A DNA stretch of 64,000 nucleotides, taken from the NCBI GenBank assembly GCA_034508935.3, contig CM067448.1, positions 7,977,649 to 8,041,648 on the forward strand. The letters run 5' to 3'. Shown in pieces: positions 1-25,943 of this stretch (positions are counted from its first letter, which is position 1; the number at the start of each line of letters is the position of its first letter). The notes below the pieces were generated by a model that saw nothing but the letters and a program-made list of their open reading frames with translations, ran no database searches and was not told the origin of the DNA. Made by a program: the position numbers and the translations under genes. Source of the DNA: Berghia stephanieae (lineage: Eukaryota; Mollusca; Gastropoda; Nudibranchia; Aeolidiidae).

Positions 1-32
<32 letters not shown>

Positions 33-124
33 GAGAGAGAGATACAGTTAATGGATAGATAGACAGAAAGATGGAGAGGGAGACAGTTAGAGATAAATAG
101 AAAAGGAGGAGAGAGAGAGAGAGC

Positions 125-162
<38 letters not shown>

Positions 163-420
163 AAGGAGAGAGAGACAGATAGATGGATAGATAGACAAAA
201 AGATGCAGAGAGAGACAGTTAGATAGATAGATAAATAGAAAAGGAGGAGGAGGAGTGAGAGAGAGAGAGAGACACAGAGAGAGAGAGAGAGGCAGATAGA
301 GAGAGAGATAGAGAGATAGAGAGATAGAGAGAGAGATAGATAGTAGTAGAGATAGATAGAGAGAGAGAAGATGAGATAGATAGAAGATAGAGAAGAGAGA
401 GAGAGAGAGGGGAGAGGGGG
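1..420. repeat. Degenerate GA/GATA microsatellite
   Basis: Nearly pure purine tract of GA dinucleotides mixed with GATA and GACAGA units. It begins before the window and stops where ordinary sequence starts near 421. No coding or regulatory content is visible. Confidence 0.9.
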
Positions 421-843
421 GAGTTTGGTTGGCATGGAGCAAATTAATATTATAGCACGCTGATTGGTGATAAGCAAACAGGAAGTGTTTGTGCAGGCTA
501 CGTGCTGTTTAGGCATGAGATCGGATGTTATCGGATGCTATCATTGACATTTGCGGCCTATCCGACGTGCATAAATATGCAGGTCTAACATCCGAACCAA
601 CGTATGGGCCTAGTTTAACATTGTTGTAATGGGCAATATTTTACGTCATTTTTTTTTTTTTTTTTTTTTTTTTTAGATTTCCGTTATTTACAATTACAAT
701 GAGCTACATGTGTTTAATATATATGGCTCTCAAAGTGACTACAAAACCGACTTACTTAAAAGAATGTTTTTTAATGTAGCATATCTAGAGCAAGCAAATA
801 CTTAGAACCATCCATCCTTAAACCGGTCTGAGTCAATAATAAG
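421..843. other. Unassigned spacer with a poly-T run
   Basis: About 420 bases with no recognisable gene or repeat. A run of about 26 T lies at 649-674 and could be the tail of a minus-strand retroposon, but no body is recognised. Confidence 0.4.
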
Positions 844-1096
844 CCTCTCCTTACCAGCTATTTGAAAATCGTCACATTTAATTTGTTACGATGCAGCAAC
901 CGTCACTTTTCTCATCAAGATTTCATTTCGTTTTGCTAGAGCTATAAAATCTTGACATTCTGTAATAGAGCCCATATTATTATTGTCGAACGTATAGTAT
1001 AGAATGTGACTGTTGCTTTATTGTTTGAGTAAGTTATGTCTGTTTTCGTGTCTGACGGGTGTGAAGTTTTGAAATGGCTGGTAAGTAGAGGGTTAA
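844..1096 (+). mobile_element. piggyBac-like MITE, copy 1
   Basis: About 250-bp element. It opens with CCTCTCCTTACCAGC and closes with the inverted form, GGCTGGTAAG then GAGGGTTAA. Two more copies lie at 6095-6378 and 47836-48065. The TTAA at the right edge matches the TTAA target duplication of piggyBac transposons; the left TTAA is worn here. No transposase is encoded. Superfamily is inferred from end structure only. Confidence 0.55.
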
Positions 1097-1210
1097 AGTC
1101 CTATCAAATGGGTAACAAGAAATTATTACTTTCTATATATTACGCTACAAAAACGGAAATAAATTCTGGCTCCAGATTACACCGGCGCTGGTTATCACAA
1201 TCACTATCAC

Positions 1211-1222
1211 CATCATCTTCCC

Positions 1223-1253
<31 letters not shown>

Positions 1254-1262
1254 GTCATCGTG
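1211..1262. repeat. ATC/CAT microsatellite
   Basis: About 50 bp of CAT repeats. The Asp-rich, Ser-rich and Met-rich ORFs over it are translations of the repeat, not genes. Confidence 0.9.
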
Positions 1263-1400
1263 ATCACTATCATCGCCACCATCATCCATCCCATAATATC
1301 CCTCTCGGGAAAAAGTTCCCTGACAGGGTTCATTCAGACAACAATCTCCAATCTCAATCCAAAGCAAGGACAGTAGTCCACATTTTAGGACAAATGATAA

Positions 1401-1401
<1 letters not shown>

Positions 1402-1480
<79 letters not shown>
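1402..1480. repeat. AT dinucleotide microsatellite
   Basis: Uninterrupted AT run of about 80 bp directly abutting the 5'-truncated LINE that follows. Confidence 0.95.
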
Positions 1481-1482
<2 letters not shown>

Positions 1483-2540
1483 TTTTTGTTTTGTATACTT
1501 CTCCATTATCTAATGTCATCACTGGTCATGGGCTGCGCTATCATCTCTATGCAGATGATACGCAACTTTATGCTACTGATAAAACTAAAAATCTCGAAAA
1601 TATTGTGAAACGTGTGGAAGAATGTGTGACGGATGTGAAGGAGTGGATGGATGCAAACAAGTTGAAAATGAATGAGTCAAAAACAGAAGTGATGATTGTG
1701 GGAAATAGAGGGCAGTTGAAGGTGAATGATGGTCTTGAGGTGTTGATTGGGGGTGAAAAGATCAAAGTTTCAAAGACTGTGAAAAATTTGGGTGTCTATT
1801 TTGATTCAGAAATGAAAATGTCAGCTCACATTTCTGCTCTCTGTAAATCTTTATACTTTCAATTGAAGAAAATCAGTTCGATCCGTCAGTATATTGCAAT
1901 TGGAACATGTAAAACATTGGTTGTTTCCCTCATTTTTTCGAAACTAGACTATTGTAACTCGCTGCTTGTCAACTTGCCTCAGGCTTCTATTAAACAATTG
2001 CAACTACTGCAAAACAGTGCAGCAAGATTAGTTTTTGGCAAAAAAAAATTTGATCATGCAACCCCTTTGTTGGCCTCTCTCCACTGGTTGCCCATTGAAA
2101 AGCGCACATATTACAAAGCAGCGTGTCTTGTTTATAAGTGTTTGGCTGGTATAGCACCGGCATATCTCACAGATCACGTGGTCATGTGTAAATTTGAAAA
2201 TTACACTTTAAGATCATGTAATGACCAAACGAAAATTTCGGAAAAAAGATCAAGAACAAAAATTGGTGATAGATCGTTTGCTTGTTTCGGCCCCAAGATT
2301 TGGAATGAACTACCACGTGGTCTGAGGGAGTGCAAGTCTTTACCTACTTTTAAAAAGAATCTCAAGGCACATTTTTACTGTATTTGTTTTTCTTGACTCT
2401 ATATGAATCCTTGATTTGGCTATGAATTGTTATTGTTATTATTATTTTATTTTTTATTTTTTTTCACTTAAAATTGATATTTATATTGTAAAGTGCCCAG
2501 AGCTTGTGTTTTACACGAGAATGAGCGCTATATAAATGTG

Positions 2541-2566
<26 letters not shown>
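1483..2566 (+). mobile_element. L2/CR1-like LINE, 5'-truncated, RT C-terminal half and 3' tail
   Basis: An open frame from about 1483 to the stop at 2396 (about 300 codons) begins just before the reverse transcriptase catalytic box (YADDTQLY) and runs through the thumb region, with FSKLDYCNSLL, LQNSAARLVF, LHWLPIEKR and a C-terminal FGPKIWNELP block. These are standard signatures of the CR1/L2 group. The 3'UTR ends in GCGCTATATAAATG and then an ATT array. Palm motifs upstream of YADD and the endonuclease are missing, as expected of 5' truncation at integration. The remaining frame is uninterrupted, so the insertion is fairly young. Confidence 0.85.

Positions 2567-2602
<36 letters not shown>
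2541..2602. repeat. ATT then AT microsatellite at a LINE tail
   Basis: Six to seven ATT units followed by about 40 bp of AT, directly at the 3' end of the L2-like LINE. Confidence 0.9.
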
Positions 2603-2603
<1 letters not shown>

Positions 2604-2606
<3 letters not shown>

Positions 2607-2762
2607 CGGCTATGTGGTCTAGTGGTATGACACTTTCGCTCAGTGCATAATTGAGTCCTTGGAAAAGGCTCTTTACTCACATTCTCTCACCGTACTCAGG
2701 TGTAAAATGAGTACCGGGGCCGTTAACAGCGTTGTCTCTGTCTGAAAAATTATAATATTCTA
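2604..2762 (+). mobile_element. tRNA-derived SINE (family 1), partial
   Basis: Opens with the family head (TGCGGCTATGTGGTCTAGTG, an A-box-like tRNA start), loses part of the tRNA-like domain with the B box, and continues into the body (GAGTCCTTGGAAAAGGCTC, GTTAACAGCGTTGTCTCTGT). It stops before the conserved 3' tail. Confidence 0.75.
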
Positions 2763-2764
2763 GA

Positions 2765-3217
2765 TAACATTCTAGATGTACAATTAAAAGGACTAGATGA
2801 AAAAGTAAGATAAAGGGGAATGGTACAAATAGGGAACAGATGTAGATTCCAAGAACACAATATCAGTGTGCTTAGTTTGAAATCACCTAAAAGTCTTATC
2901 CAGACACCAGCACAAGATCCCACTTAGAAGAATGCACTCAACTGTTTACAAATCATATGTTAAAGATTTAAAAAATAACAGTACAGAACAGAGAGTTCAC
3001 AATTACAAGGGAAAAAATATCATCTCTCAAAACTATAACTATACATTCGAGTGTTTCCATCCCAGCCAAGAACTCCGGCCAGGGTCAGGACAAAACTAGG
3101 CAATCTCATTCCAAGACAAAGACAGAAGAAAGCAATTGGAAAACAGATAATATAGGAGGATAGAAGACAAAGCTAGTACATCCCTGCCCACTATGGGAGC
3201 TCGGGAACCGCAGCAAG
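2765..3217 (-). mobile_element. ~520-bp SINE-like repeat (R520), tail-truncated copy
   Basis: Matches the body of the 520-bp family that recurs 13 times in this window, read on the minus strand. It keeps the 5' block (complement of CCTGCCCACTATGGGAG) but lacks the 3' hairpin and A-rich tail. No ORF is conserved across copies. Confidence 0.75.
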
Positions 3218-3639
3218 AATGACTATTCGATAGATGATTTATCCAAATTTGATTTGGTGTCAATTTGACCCCTTTGGTTACGTAATCAAATATGAAAGGG
3301 TGCAATTCAAACAAACAGTACCAGACAAAGAAGACGAAGAAGAAGAAGAAGAAGAAGAAGAAGAAGGAGAAGAAGAAGAAGAAGAAGTTATCCTAATAGA
3401 AACGTGCCTCAGCAGATATGAGAAGTGCTATAGAGACTTTGCTATCTGCGTTTCGTCGACCAGCTCCCTAAACCTTACAGTGTGTGACGCTTTTTCTTTG
3501 ATTTGATGATTGTGTATGTTAATGGCGATGTTTATAATATTCCAATGCTTCCAGAAAACATAAAAAGTGAAAGATAGAATAACAACTGTAATAAAAAACT
3601 ACAACTACAACAGCCAAATGGGGTTGGTGGGAGGAATAC
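3218..3639. other. Spacer containing a GAA microsatellite (3329-3386)
   Basis: Holds a GAA/GAAGAG tract that produces a Glu-rich ORF of no significance. Otherwise nothing recognisable. Confidence 0.5.
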
Positions 3640-3935
3640 TCTTCAACAGTCGTAACGTCACTTCCTTCCAAATGACGCATGGTAACTTAGTAACACTGTC
3701 TCTAAACTATCGGAACAATGGCGGACGCCCGTATGAAATATTTCTCAGGCGAGCATAAAGGGTATCTAGAGGGAAAAAAAACACATACATTTGATCATGT
3801 TTTGACTTTTACACATTCTGATCACAAGACATATGAAAAGTTCTAGCCAGCATGAAAAATAAAAAGTAATGATTTTCTTTGTTTAGAACCAAGATGGCCG
3901 CCGTTGCCGGGCGGCGTGATATCAGACTATTGAAT
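3640..3935 (+). mobile_element. ~285-bp MITE, copy A
   Basis: Highly similar, in opposite orientation, to 27038-27330. Ends carry short imperfect inverted repeats around TTCAAYAGTC. Internal landmarks include GGAACAATGGCGGACGCCCG and GAACCAAGATGGCCGCC. It encodes nothing. Likely a non-autonomous DNA transposon of unknown superfamily. Confidence 0.6.
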
Positions 3936-4063
3936 CGTATTCTCATATTATCGGCTTGATATTGTCCGTGCCATCGGTTGTGGCCACATTGAGCACAGGT
4001 AAAATGTGAAAAAATAAAACCAAACTTGAAGGCAAATATATGTCCAAGCTGGTGTATTCTACT

Positions 4064-4584
4064 ATTTGTTTTGTTTGTTTTTAAGGGTTTTACGGCGCTT
4101 GCAACACATTAAGGTCATATAAGCGCCAGTAAAAAGGAAGAAAATGGGATAGTAAAAAGTTCTAGAATTACAATTAAAGCACAAAAGAAAAGGTGAGACA
4201 AAGGGGAATTGGTTCAAATAGGGATCAGATGTAAATTCCAAGAGCACACCGTCAAAGTACTTAGTTTGAGATCACCCAAAAGTCTCATCCAGACACAAGC
4301 ACGGCCCCCACTAAGAGGAATACACTCAAATGCTTACATTATAAACTCAAAATAATAAATATAATAATACACAACAGAGAGATGATTTACAAGGAAAAAA
4401 ATATCATCTCCCAAAACAATAACTATCATTTGACTGTTTCCCTCTCAGCCAGGACCAGGAAAAAAAACCAAGTAATCTCATTCCAAGACAAAGACAGAAA
4501 GCATGTTGGAAAATAGATATATGGGGATAGAAGACACAGCATGTACCTCCCTGCCCGCTATGGGAGGTCAGGATCCCCACCCAC
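4064..4584 (-). mobile_element. ~520-bp SINE-like repeat (R520), full copy with target duplication
   Basis: Complete 521-bp copy read on the minus strand, flanked on both sides by the same 11-mer TGTATTCTACT (4053-4063 and 4585-4595). This is a target-site duplication and fixes both element ends. The sense strand ends in a hairpin-forming block (TGGCGCT paired with AGCGCCG) and an A-rich tail with C interruptions. These are hallmarks of LINE-mediated retroposition. No tRNA-like head and no conserved ORF. Confidence 0.85.
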
Positions 4585-4742
4585 TGTATTCTACTGTTTT
4601 TCTTTTCTAAAAAAAAAAATATTGTGTGATAATGTTGCTATATCATTCTTAAAAAACCCAACTTGGAGTAAAAAAAAAACAAAACAAAAAAAAAAACATG
4701 AGCTTTTATATTGCTCAATGCGCTTTGCATGGGGTGACTAGC

Positions 4743-4973
4743 CAGCAGCAACACTTAACATGTAGGACGAGACATAATACAGTGCTAGGCGAAATTACAT
4801 TTTTTTCCCCAACATAGACAACACTGTGAACGCCGGGTACTCATTTTTAAAGAAAATGTGCGTAAAGAGCCTTTTCCAAGGACTCAACTATGCTCCGCTG
4901 AGCATGCGACTCAAGCCCGAGACTTTCTGATCCAAAGGGGTATATCATACCACAAGACCACCTAGCCATTCAT
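4743..4973 (-). mobile_element. tRNA-derived SINE (family 1), old partial copy
   Basis: Diverged minus-strand copy. It retains the GAGCCTTTTCCAAGGACTCA block and a decayed tRNA-like head (CATACCACAAGACCAC), but the 3' tail is gone. Confidence 0.7.
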
Positions 4974-4975
4974 AT

Positions 4976-5222
4976 AATGTGTAAAATACAGTGTATAACA
5001 GAGAGATGATTTACAAGGAAAATAATACCATTTCCCAAAACTATTTTTACATCTGACTGTTTCCCTCTCAGTAAGGGCATCTGGCCATGGCCAGGACAAA
5101 ACCAAGTAATCTCATTCCAAGACAAAGACAGAAAGCAAGTTGGAAAACATATATATGGGGATAGAGGACACAGTAAGTACAGTATCTCCCTGCCCACTAT
5201 GGGAGGTCAGGAACTCCACCCA
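4976..5222 (-). mobile_element. ~520-bp SINE-like repeat (R520), 5'-half copy
   Basis: Contains the sense 5' half of the family only and joins directly to the old SINE to its left. Confidence 0.7.
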
Positions 5223-5362
5223 GTATACTAGGATATAAGACACAGTAAGTACCTCCTTGCCAACTATGGGAGGTCAGGAACCCCACCCAGTATACTAGGA
5301 TATAAGACACAGTAAGTACCTCCTTGCCAACTATGGGAGGTCAGGAACCCCACCCAGTTGGC
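5150..5362. repeat. Triplicated R520 5' end, period 67 bp
   Basis: The block from CACAGTAAGTAC through CCACCCAGTATACTAGGATA occurs three times in tandem at about 67-bp spacing (CAGTATACTA at 5221 and 5288). It is an expansion of the 5' end of the neighbouring R520 copy. Confidence 0.8.
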
Positions 5363-5489
5363 CGCATTGATGATCAGATCCACGCTGGTTTGTCTGTAAA
5401 CCAACAGTAATCCGGTCCCGACATTGCTATGGTAATAACTGATGAAAAAATAAATGAATAATTGTTTGTTTTTGCTTTTTGTTGTTTTT

Positions 5490-6015
5490 TTTTTGTTTTT
5501 AGAGGTTTTACGACGCTTGCAACACATTAAGGCCATATCAGCGCCAGTAAAAACGAAGAAATTGGATAGTAAAAAGGTTCAAGAATTACAATTAAAGAAC
5601 CCAAGAAAATGTAAGAATTGGTTCAAATAGGAAACAGATGTAGATTCCAAGAGCACACTATCAAAGTACTTAGTTTGAGATCACCTAAAAGTCTCATCAG
5701 ACACAAGCACAGGTCCCCACTATGAGGAACACACTCAAATGTTTACAACCTTTTATAATATTTTAACAAAACATAATACGGTGCATAACAGAGAGATGGT
5801 TTACAAGGAAAAAAGTATAGTCTCCCAAAACTCTAACTATACATTTGACTGTTTCCCTCCCAGTCAGGGCATCCGACCAGGGCCAGAACACAACCAAGTA
5901 ATCTCATTCCAAGACAAAGACAGAAAGCAAATTGGAAAACAGATACAGGGGGATAGAGGACACAGTAAGTACAGTATCTCCCTGCCCACTATGGGAGATC
6001 AGGAACCCCACCCAG
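5490..6015 (-). mobile_element. ~520-bp SINE-like repeat (R520), full copy
   Basis: Full-length minus-strand copy with tail at the left. The flanks resemble each other (ATAAATGAATAA on the tail side, ATGAATGAATAA after CCCAG), consistent with a worn 12-bp target duplication. Confidence 0.8.
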
Positions 6016-6094
6016 ATGAATGAATAACATAAGAAAAACATCCTTTAGAAAAAATCAAACATGCAATCAAAACCAAAGAAAAAAAATGTGTTTT

Positions 6095-6378
6095 TTAACT
6101 CTCTACTTACCAGCCATTTTTAGAATTTCCCCCTAAAATTCACACCCACCCGACACAAATATAGACTTTTCCTAATCAAACAAAAAAGTAACAACTGCCT
6201 TCTATACAGAATGTTGTTCAGAAAAATGACCTCAACAACACAGTGTTTAGTATTTATAGCTGTAAGCAAAGCATTTCTTTATATTTTGTGATGCACAAAA
6301 GAAGTGAGAATGAGAAAAATGTTGGCTGCATCGTAACGAATGTGACGATTTTCCTATGGGTGGTAAGGAAAGGGTTAA
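6095..6378. mobile_element. piggyBac-like MITE, copy 2, TTAA at both ends
   Basis: Bounded by TTAA on each side. Inner ends are CTCTCTACTTACCAGCC on the left and GGTAAGGAAAGGG on the right, forming terminal inverted repeats, with GTCGTTACGAT-type sequence inside. This copy best shows the TTAA duplication diagnostic of piggyBac-type transposition. No ORF. Confidence 0.65.
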
Positions 6379-6595
6379 ATCATTTTCAATAAATTAATGA
6401 ACAAAATGGCTGAACAAACAACGTGACTCACCCCATAATATTACTGAGATTTATTTCAATGTGATTCTGAAAGAAATATGATAGTACAATATAAACATGA
6501 TATTAACATAGCAAATTAATTAGCGATCAGTGAGATACCAGTTGAGTTGGAGCACTCTGAAACAATAATAAACAAAAATGATTATAACAGCTTTA

Positions 6596-6832
6596 AAAAA
6601 AACCGAACAAAATACCAAACACGGAACGTTTCGGGCTCAAAACCATTCTTCAGCCAACAACAAAAAAACAATAAGGACATAATAAATACATTATGAAATT
6701 CCAGATACACGTCGTCTATTAATGTATTTAGGTCTTATTGTTTTTGGTTTTTTTTTGTTGGCTGAAGAAGGGTTTTGAGCCCGAAACGTTCTGTGTTTGG
6801 TATTTTGTTCTCTTTTTCAGCTGTTATATTCA
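6596..6832. mobile_element. Palindromic foldback element with hammerhead-like core
   Basis: Two arms of about 100 bp are near-perfect reverse complements: the left arm carries AACAAAATACCAAACACGGA and the right arm its complement TGTTTGGTATTTTGTTC. Each arm holds CTGAAGA, a short GGG/CCC helix and GAAAC, the conserved core of a hammerhead ribozyme (6762-6787 on the plus strand, about 6629-6653 on the minus). Related elements lie at 18030-18300, 23140-23240 and 55575-55790. Confidence 0.6.
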
Positions 6833-6839
6833 TTTTTCG

Positions 6840-7478
6840 CTATTTAGCATCATCACTCAGTGATGATAATGGCAATATGTCAAAAAGGAGGAAATTGCAT
6901 TGGTCCATCGGTCACATTATAACATATAATATCATTGTTTACATATGTTTTTTCATACTTTTAGATTCTTAACAATAGAGATATAACTTACTTTATGTAA
7001 AGTTTTGATAAATGGTCCATTCCTTACAACAATCTTAAAGTGAGAATAGTTCAATTGGTATTATCGTGGTAACTGACTGACCATGGGATTCCCCCAAATT
7101 TAGCTAGTGTGACCCCGGGTCAACCTGAGGCTATACCATTGACTAAGTCACCGCTAAGGTGATTGTTTCGTTTCTGTGAAAAATAGGGGGGGGGGGGGGA
7201 GGTCAAATGAAACAAATTGACACTTCAAAGATAGACCTGAAACACATTCAGATCACCGAACTGATTATTCAGTTTAACCTGTGGACCAATAAAGCAATAA
7301 GAGAAAAATAATATGTAGATAGAGACCAGTTGTAAATGGTGAAACTTAAAAAAAAAAAAAAAAAAGAAAGATTTTTAAAAAATATCTGATCACAGAGGCA
7401 ACTGTTTTTATGGTGGAGAAGAAAAAACAAATCTTATAAGATAGGGTAGTGAAAGTCCATTATGGCTCTCAAGAGATT
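6840..7478. other. Unassigned AT-rich spacer
   Basis: No gene recognised. A run of G at about 7188-7199 and a poly-A at about 7350-7366 are the only low-complexity features. A weak tRNA-like stretch at about 7040-7130 is too degraded to call. Confidence 0.4.
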
Positions 7479-7479
7479 C

Positions 7480-7526
<47 letters not shown>

Positions 7527-7566
7527 TAGTAGTAGTAGTCGTAGTAGTAGTAGTAGTAGTAGTATT

Positions 7567-7613
<47 letters not shown>

Positions 7614-7734
7614 AGTAGTAAGTAGTAGAATAGTAATAGTATATAGTAGTAGTAGTAGTATATAGTGTAGTAGTAATAGTAGTAGTAGTGTATAGAGTAG
7701 TAGTATAGCAGTAGTAATAGCAGTAAGTAATAGC

Positions 7735-7778
<44 letters not shown>

Positions 7779-7801
7779 CAGTAGCAGTAGCAGTAGCTAG
7801 T

Positions 7802-7835
<34 letters not shown>

Positions 7836-7836
7836 C

Positions 7837-7915
<79 letters not shown>

Positions 7916-7940
7916 TAGTAGTAGTAGTTAGTAGTAGCGT
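7480..7940. repeat. AGT trinucleotide array (~460 bp) at a LINE tail
   Basis: Long AGT array with AGC variants and single-base slips. It directly adjoins the stop-codon end of the minus-strand I-like LINE fragment, so on that strand it is the element's ACT tail, greatly expanded. Confidence 0.95.
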
Positions 7941-7944
7941 ATGG

Positions 7945-8165
7945 CTACACCTCCAAATTCATTTCGTCAACCCAGCTTCGAAAGTCTTCCTCCGCCCTAA
8001 GGACGTTTTCATAGCCACCTTCAAGTTTAGTGACTGGACAGTGGAGGACGATGTGATCGCTGGCCTCTGGAGCCGCCTGACATTTCCAAAGGCATCACTG
8101 TTCCCCAAGTTTCCATCTGCACATATATGATGCAGTTCTGCTATGTCCTGTTAAAGAGGTATTTC
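7945..8165 (-). mobile_element. I-like LINE, C-terminal zinc-knuckle fragment
   Basis: Minus-strand translation reads a C-terminal end of an I/Nimb/Jockey-group ORF2: CRWKLGNSDAC, then QAAPEASDHIVLHCPV and LRAEEDFRSWVDEMN, stopping at 7945-7947. The Cys-rich knuckle with a DHI-x-x-C ending is typical of these proteins. Everything upstream is missing (5' truncation). It is related in kind, not identical, to the fragment at 27470. Confidence 0.7.
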
Positions 8166-8514
8166 CTGGCATTGTGGAATGCAGGCATTCTTTTATTGGG
8201 ATCTTTTATGATATTTCCTCCTCTTGGTGTTTCTTGGGATTCTACAACTGCATAAACACATTAGAAATCCCCAAATGCACGGACAAAAACTTCAAGCAAA
8301 TCCCATATAGATCATATTTACAAAGGAAATGTACAAATCTAAGAGTAACAAAAATTAAAAGAATATACCAATAGACTAGAGTCAGATGGTTACAGACATG
8401 ATTGCACAAGGTCAGGAAAAAAAAATTAAAAAGAAATTTGAAACTTAACAAAATAAAACGATAAATATACTCAAGAAGATAAATGTCAAAACAAAAACAA
8501 ATTTAAATAATACA
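8166..8514. other. Unassigned spacer
   Basis: No recognisable coding exon or repeat. Short ORFs here lack family features. Confidence 0.4.
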
Positions 8515-8533
8515 AACACACACACAAGCACAT

Positions 8534-8565
<32 letters not shown>

Positions 8566-8683
8566 CACACACACATACCACACACAAACATACAAAACAA
8601 AAAGTCAAATAAATTTTAAAAGATAAGTGTCAAAACAAAAACAAATTTATATAGTACAAACACACACACACACACACACACAC

Positions 8684-8721
<38 letters not shown>

Positions 8722-8793
8722 ACAAAAAAAAGATGAATTAACTAAAAAAGATAAGTGTCAACAAATATAAATAATACAAACACACACACACAC

Positions 8794-8858
<65 letters not shown>
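8515..8858. repeat. CA microsatellite cluster (three blocks)
   Basis: Three CA arrays separated by copies of one linker, AAAGATAAGTGTCAA-type followed by AATAATACAAACACAC. The whole 110-120-bp unit, linker plus array, has therefore been tandemly duplicated. Confidence 0.9.
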
Positions 8859-9034
8859 ATATGGTTCCATTATGTTTCCCTTGTTTGTTTCATTTTTTAT
8901 TTTATTTGAACATAAATAAATAAGAACCATAAGTCCATACCTCACGATGAGAAAAGGTGACGCCTACACATCCAGTTACAATGGCACTTGGGTAATTAAG
9001 TATACCAAAAATCCAACAAATATCTCCTCCTGCA

Positions 9035-23844
<14,810 letters not shown>

Positions 23845-24248
23845 ATCAATTTGTCTTCGGAGAAACAGAAAATCCTGCAGAAGAAGATAATGAGAAAAAC
23901 AGAAATGAAGCTGATTCTGTGTAAAAAGATTTTACAGAGAGAATAAAGTCCTTTAAATTTAAATTTGAATTGAGCTTGTATATAGTACAATAACCACTAA
24001 ACGTGCTCAAAGCGTTTCACAAGGGGTCCCTGGCCAACAGCAACATTTAACATGTAGGAGAGGATATGACACCTGTGAAGCGATATTACATTTTTTTTTC
24101 GGACAGAGACAACGCTGTTAACAGCCAGGTATTCATTTTACACCTGAGTATGATGGGAGAATGTGAGTAAAGAGCCTTTTCCAAGGACTCAACTATGCGC
24201 CGAGTGAAGCTAAACCCAGGATCTTCTGATCTGAAAGTGAGTATCATA

Positions 24249-25001
24249 CAGAGACGCCAACTTTAAATTTGGCTCACAGGAGTTTCAGCCACCACTCGTA
24301 GGAATTTCAATGCCGAAAGAGGAATTTCAGTGCACACAAAAAAAGGAATTCGAATGGTATTTAGCATTGTGTTTACATATTGTATAGTTCTAAATAGATA
24401 ACTGATTAGAATTATATTATGATACATAAACACATTGCAAATTACAATCCCGCAAAGTTTCCTTATTTCAAATGAAGTAAAGCGTCAAAACCTAATGGTA
24501 GAGATTGTAGTACTGGTGGTAGTGAGGATGATGTGGTGTTGGTGGTTGTAGTAATAGTGGTAGAGATGATGAAGATGTGATAGTGGTTGATGTAGATGTA
24601 GTGGTAGTGATGATGATATGGTGGTGGCGGTTGTAGTAGTGGTGGTAGTGATGTTGATGTGATGGTGATGGTGGTTGTAGTACAAATGGTAGTGGTGATG
24701 ATGATGTGGTGGTGGTGGTTGTGGTAGTAGTAGTGGTGGTAGTGATGAAGATGACGTGGTGGTGGTACTTGTAGTAGTAGTGGTAGTAATTATGATGATG
24801 TGGTGGTGGTTGTAGTAGTATTAGTGATAGTGATGATGTGGTGGTGGTGGTTGTAGTAGTAGTGGTAGTGATGATGTGGCGGTGGTGGTTGTAGTAGTAG
24901 CGGTAATGATGATGTGGTTGTGGTGGTTGTAGTAGTAGTGGTAGTGATGATGATGATGATGATGCTGTAGTAGTTGTTGTTATAGTAGTAGTAGTAGTAG
25001 T

Positions 25002-25047
<46 letters not shown>

Positions 25048-25053
25048 CGTAGT

Positions 25054-25130
<77 letters not shown>

Positions 25131-25173
25131 TAGTAGTAGCAGTAGTAGTAGTGGTACTAGTAGTGGTAGCAGT

Positions 25174-25241
<68 letters not shown>

Positions 25242-25253
25242 TTACTAGTAGTA

Positions 25254-25351
<98 letters not shown>

Positions 25352-25658
25352 ATGATGATGTGGTGGTTGTAGTAGCAGTGGTAGTGATGATGATGATGTG
25401 GTGGTGGTGGTTGTGTAGTAGTAGTGGTGGTAGTGATGAAGATGACGTGGTGGTGGTACTTGTAGTAGTAGTGGTAGTGATGATGATGATGTGGTGGTGG
25501 TTGTAGTAGTATTAGTGGTAGTGATGATGATGTGGTGGTGGTGGTTGTAGTAGTATAGTGGTAGTGATGATGTGGTGATGGTGGTTGTAGTAGTAGTGGT
25601 AGTGATGATGTGGTGTGGTGGCGGTGGTGTGGTGTAGTAGTAACGGCAATGAGATGTG

Positions 25659-25742
<84 letters not shown>

Positions 25743-25803
25743 CAGTAGTAGTAGTAGTAGTAGTGGTAGTAGTAGTGGCAGTAGTAGTGGCAGTAGTAGT
25801 GGC

Positions 25804-25890
<87 letters not shown>

Positions 25891-25899
25891 TAGATAGTA

Positions 25900-25943
<44 letters not shown>

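Noticed and set aside
3234-3506. 90-codon Glu-rich ORF
   Set aside because: Driven by a GAA microsatellite; flanking residues show no family.
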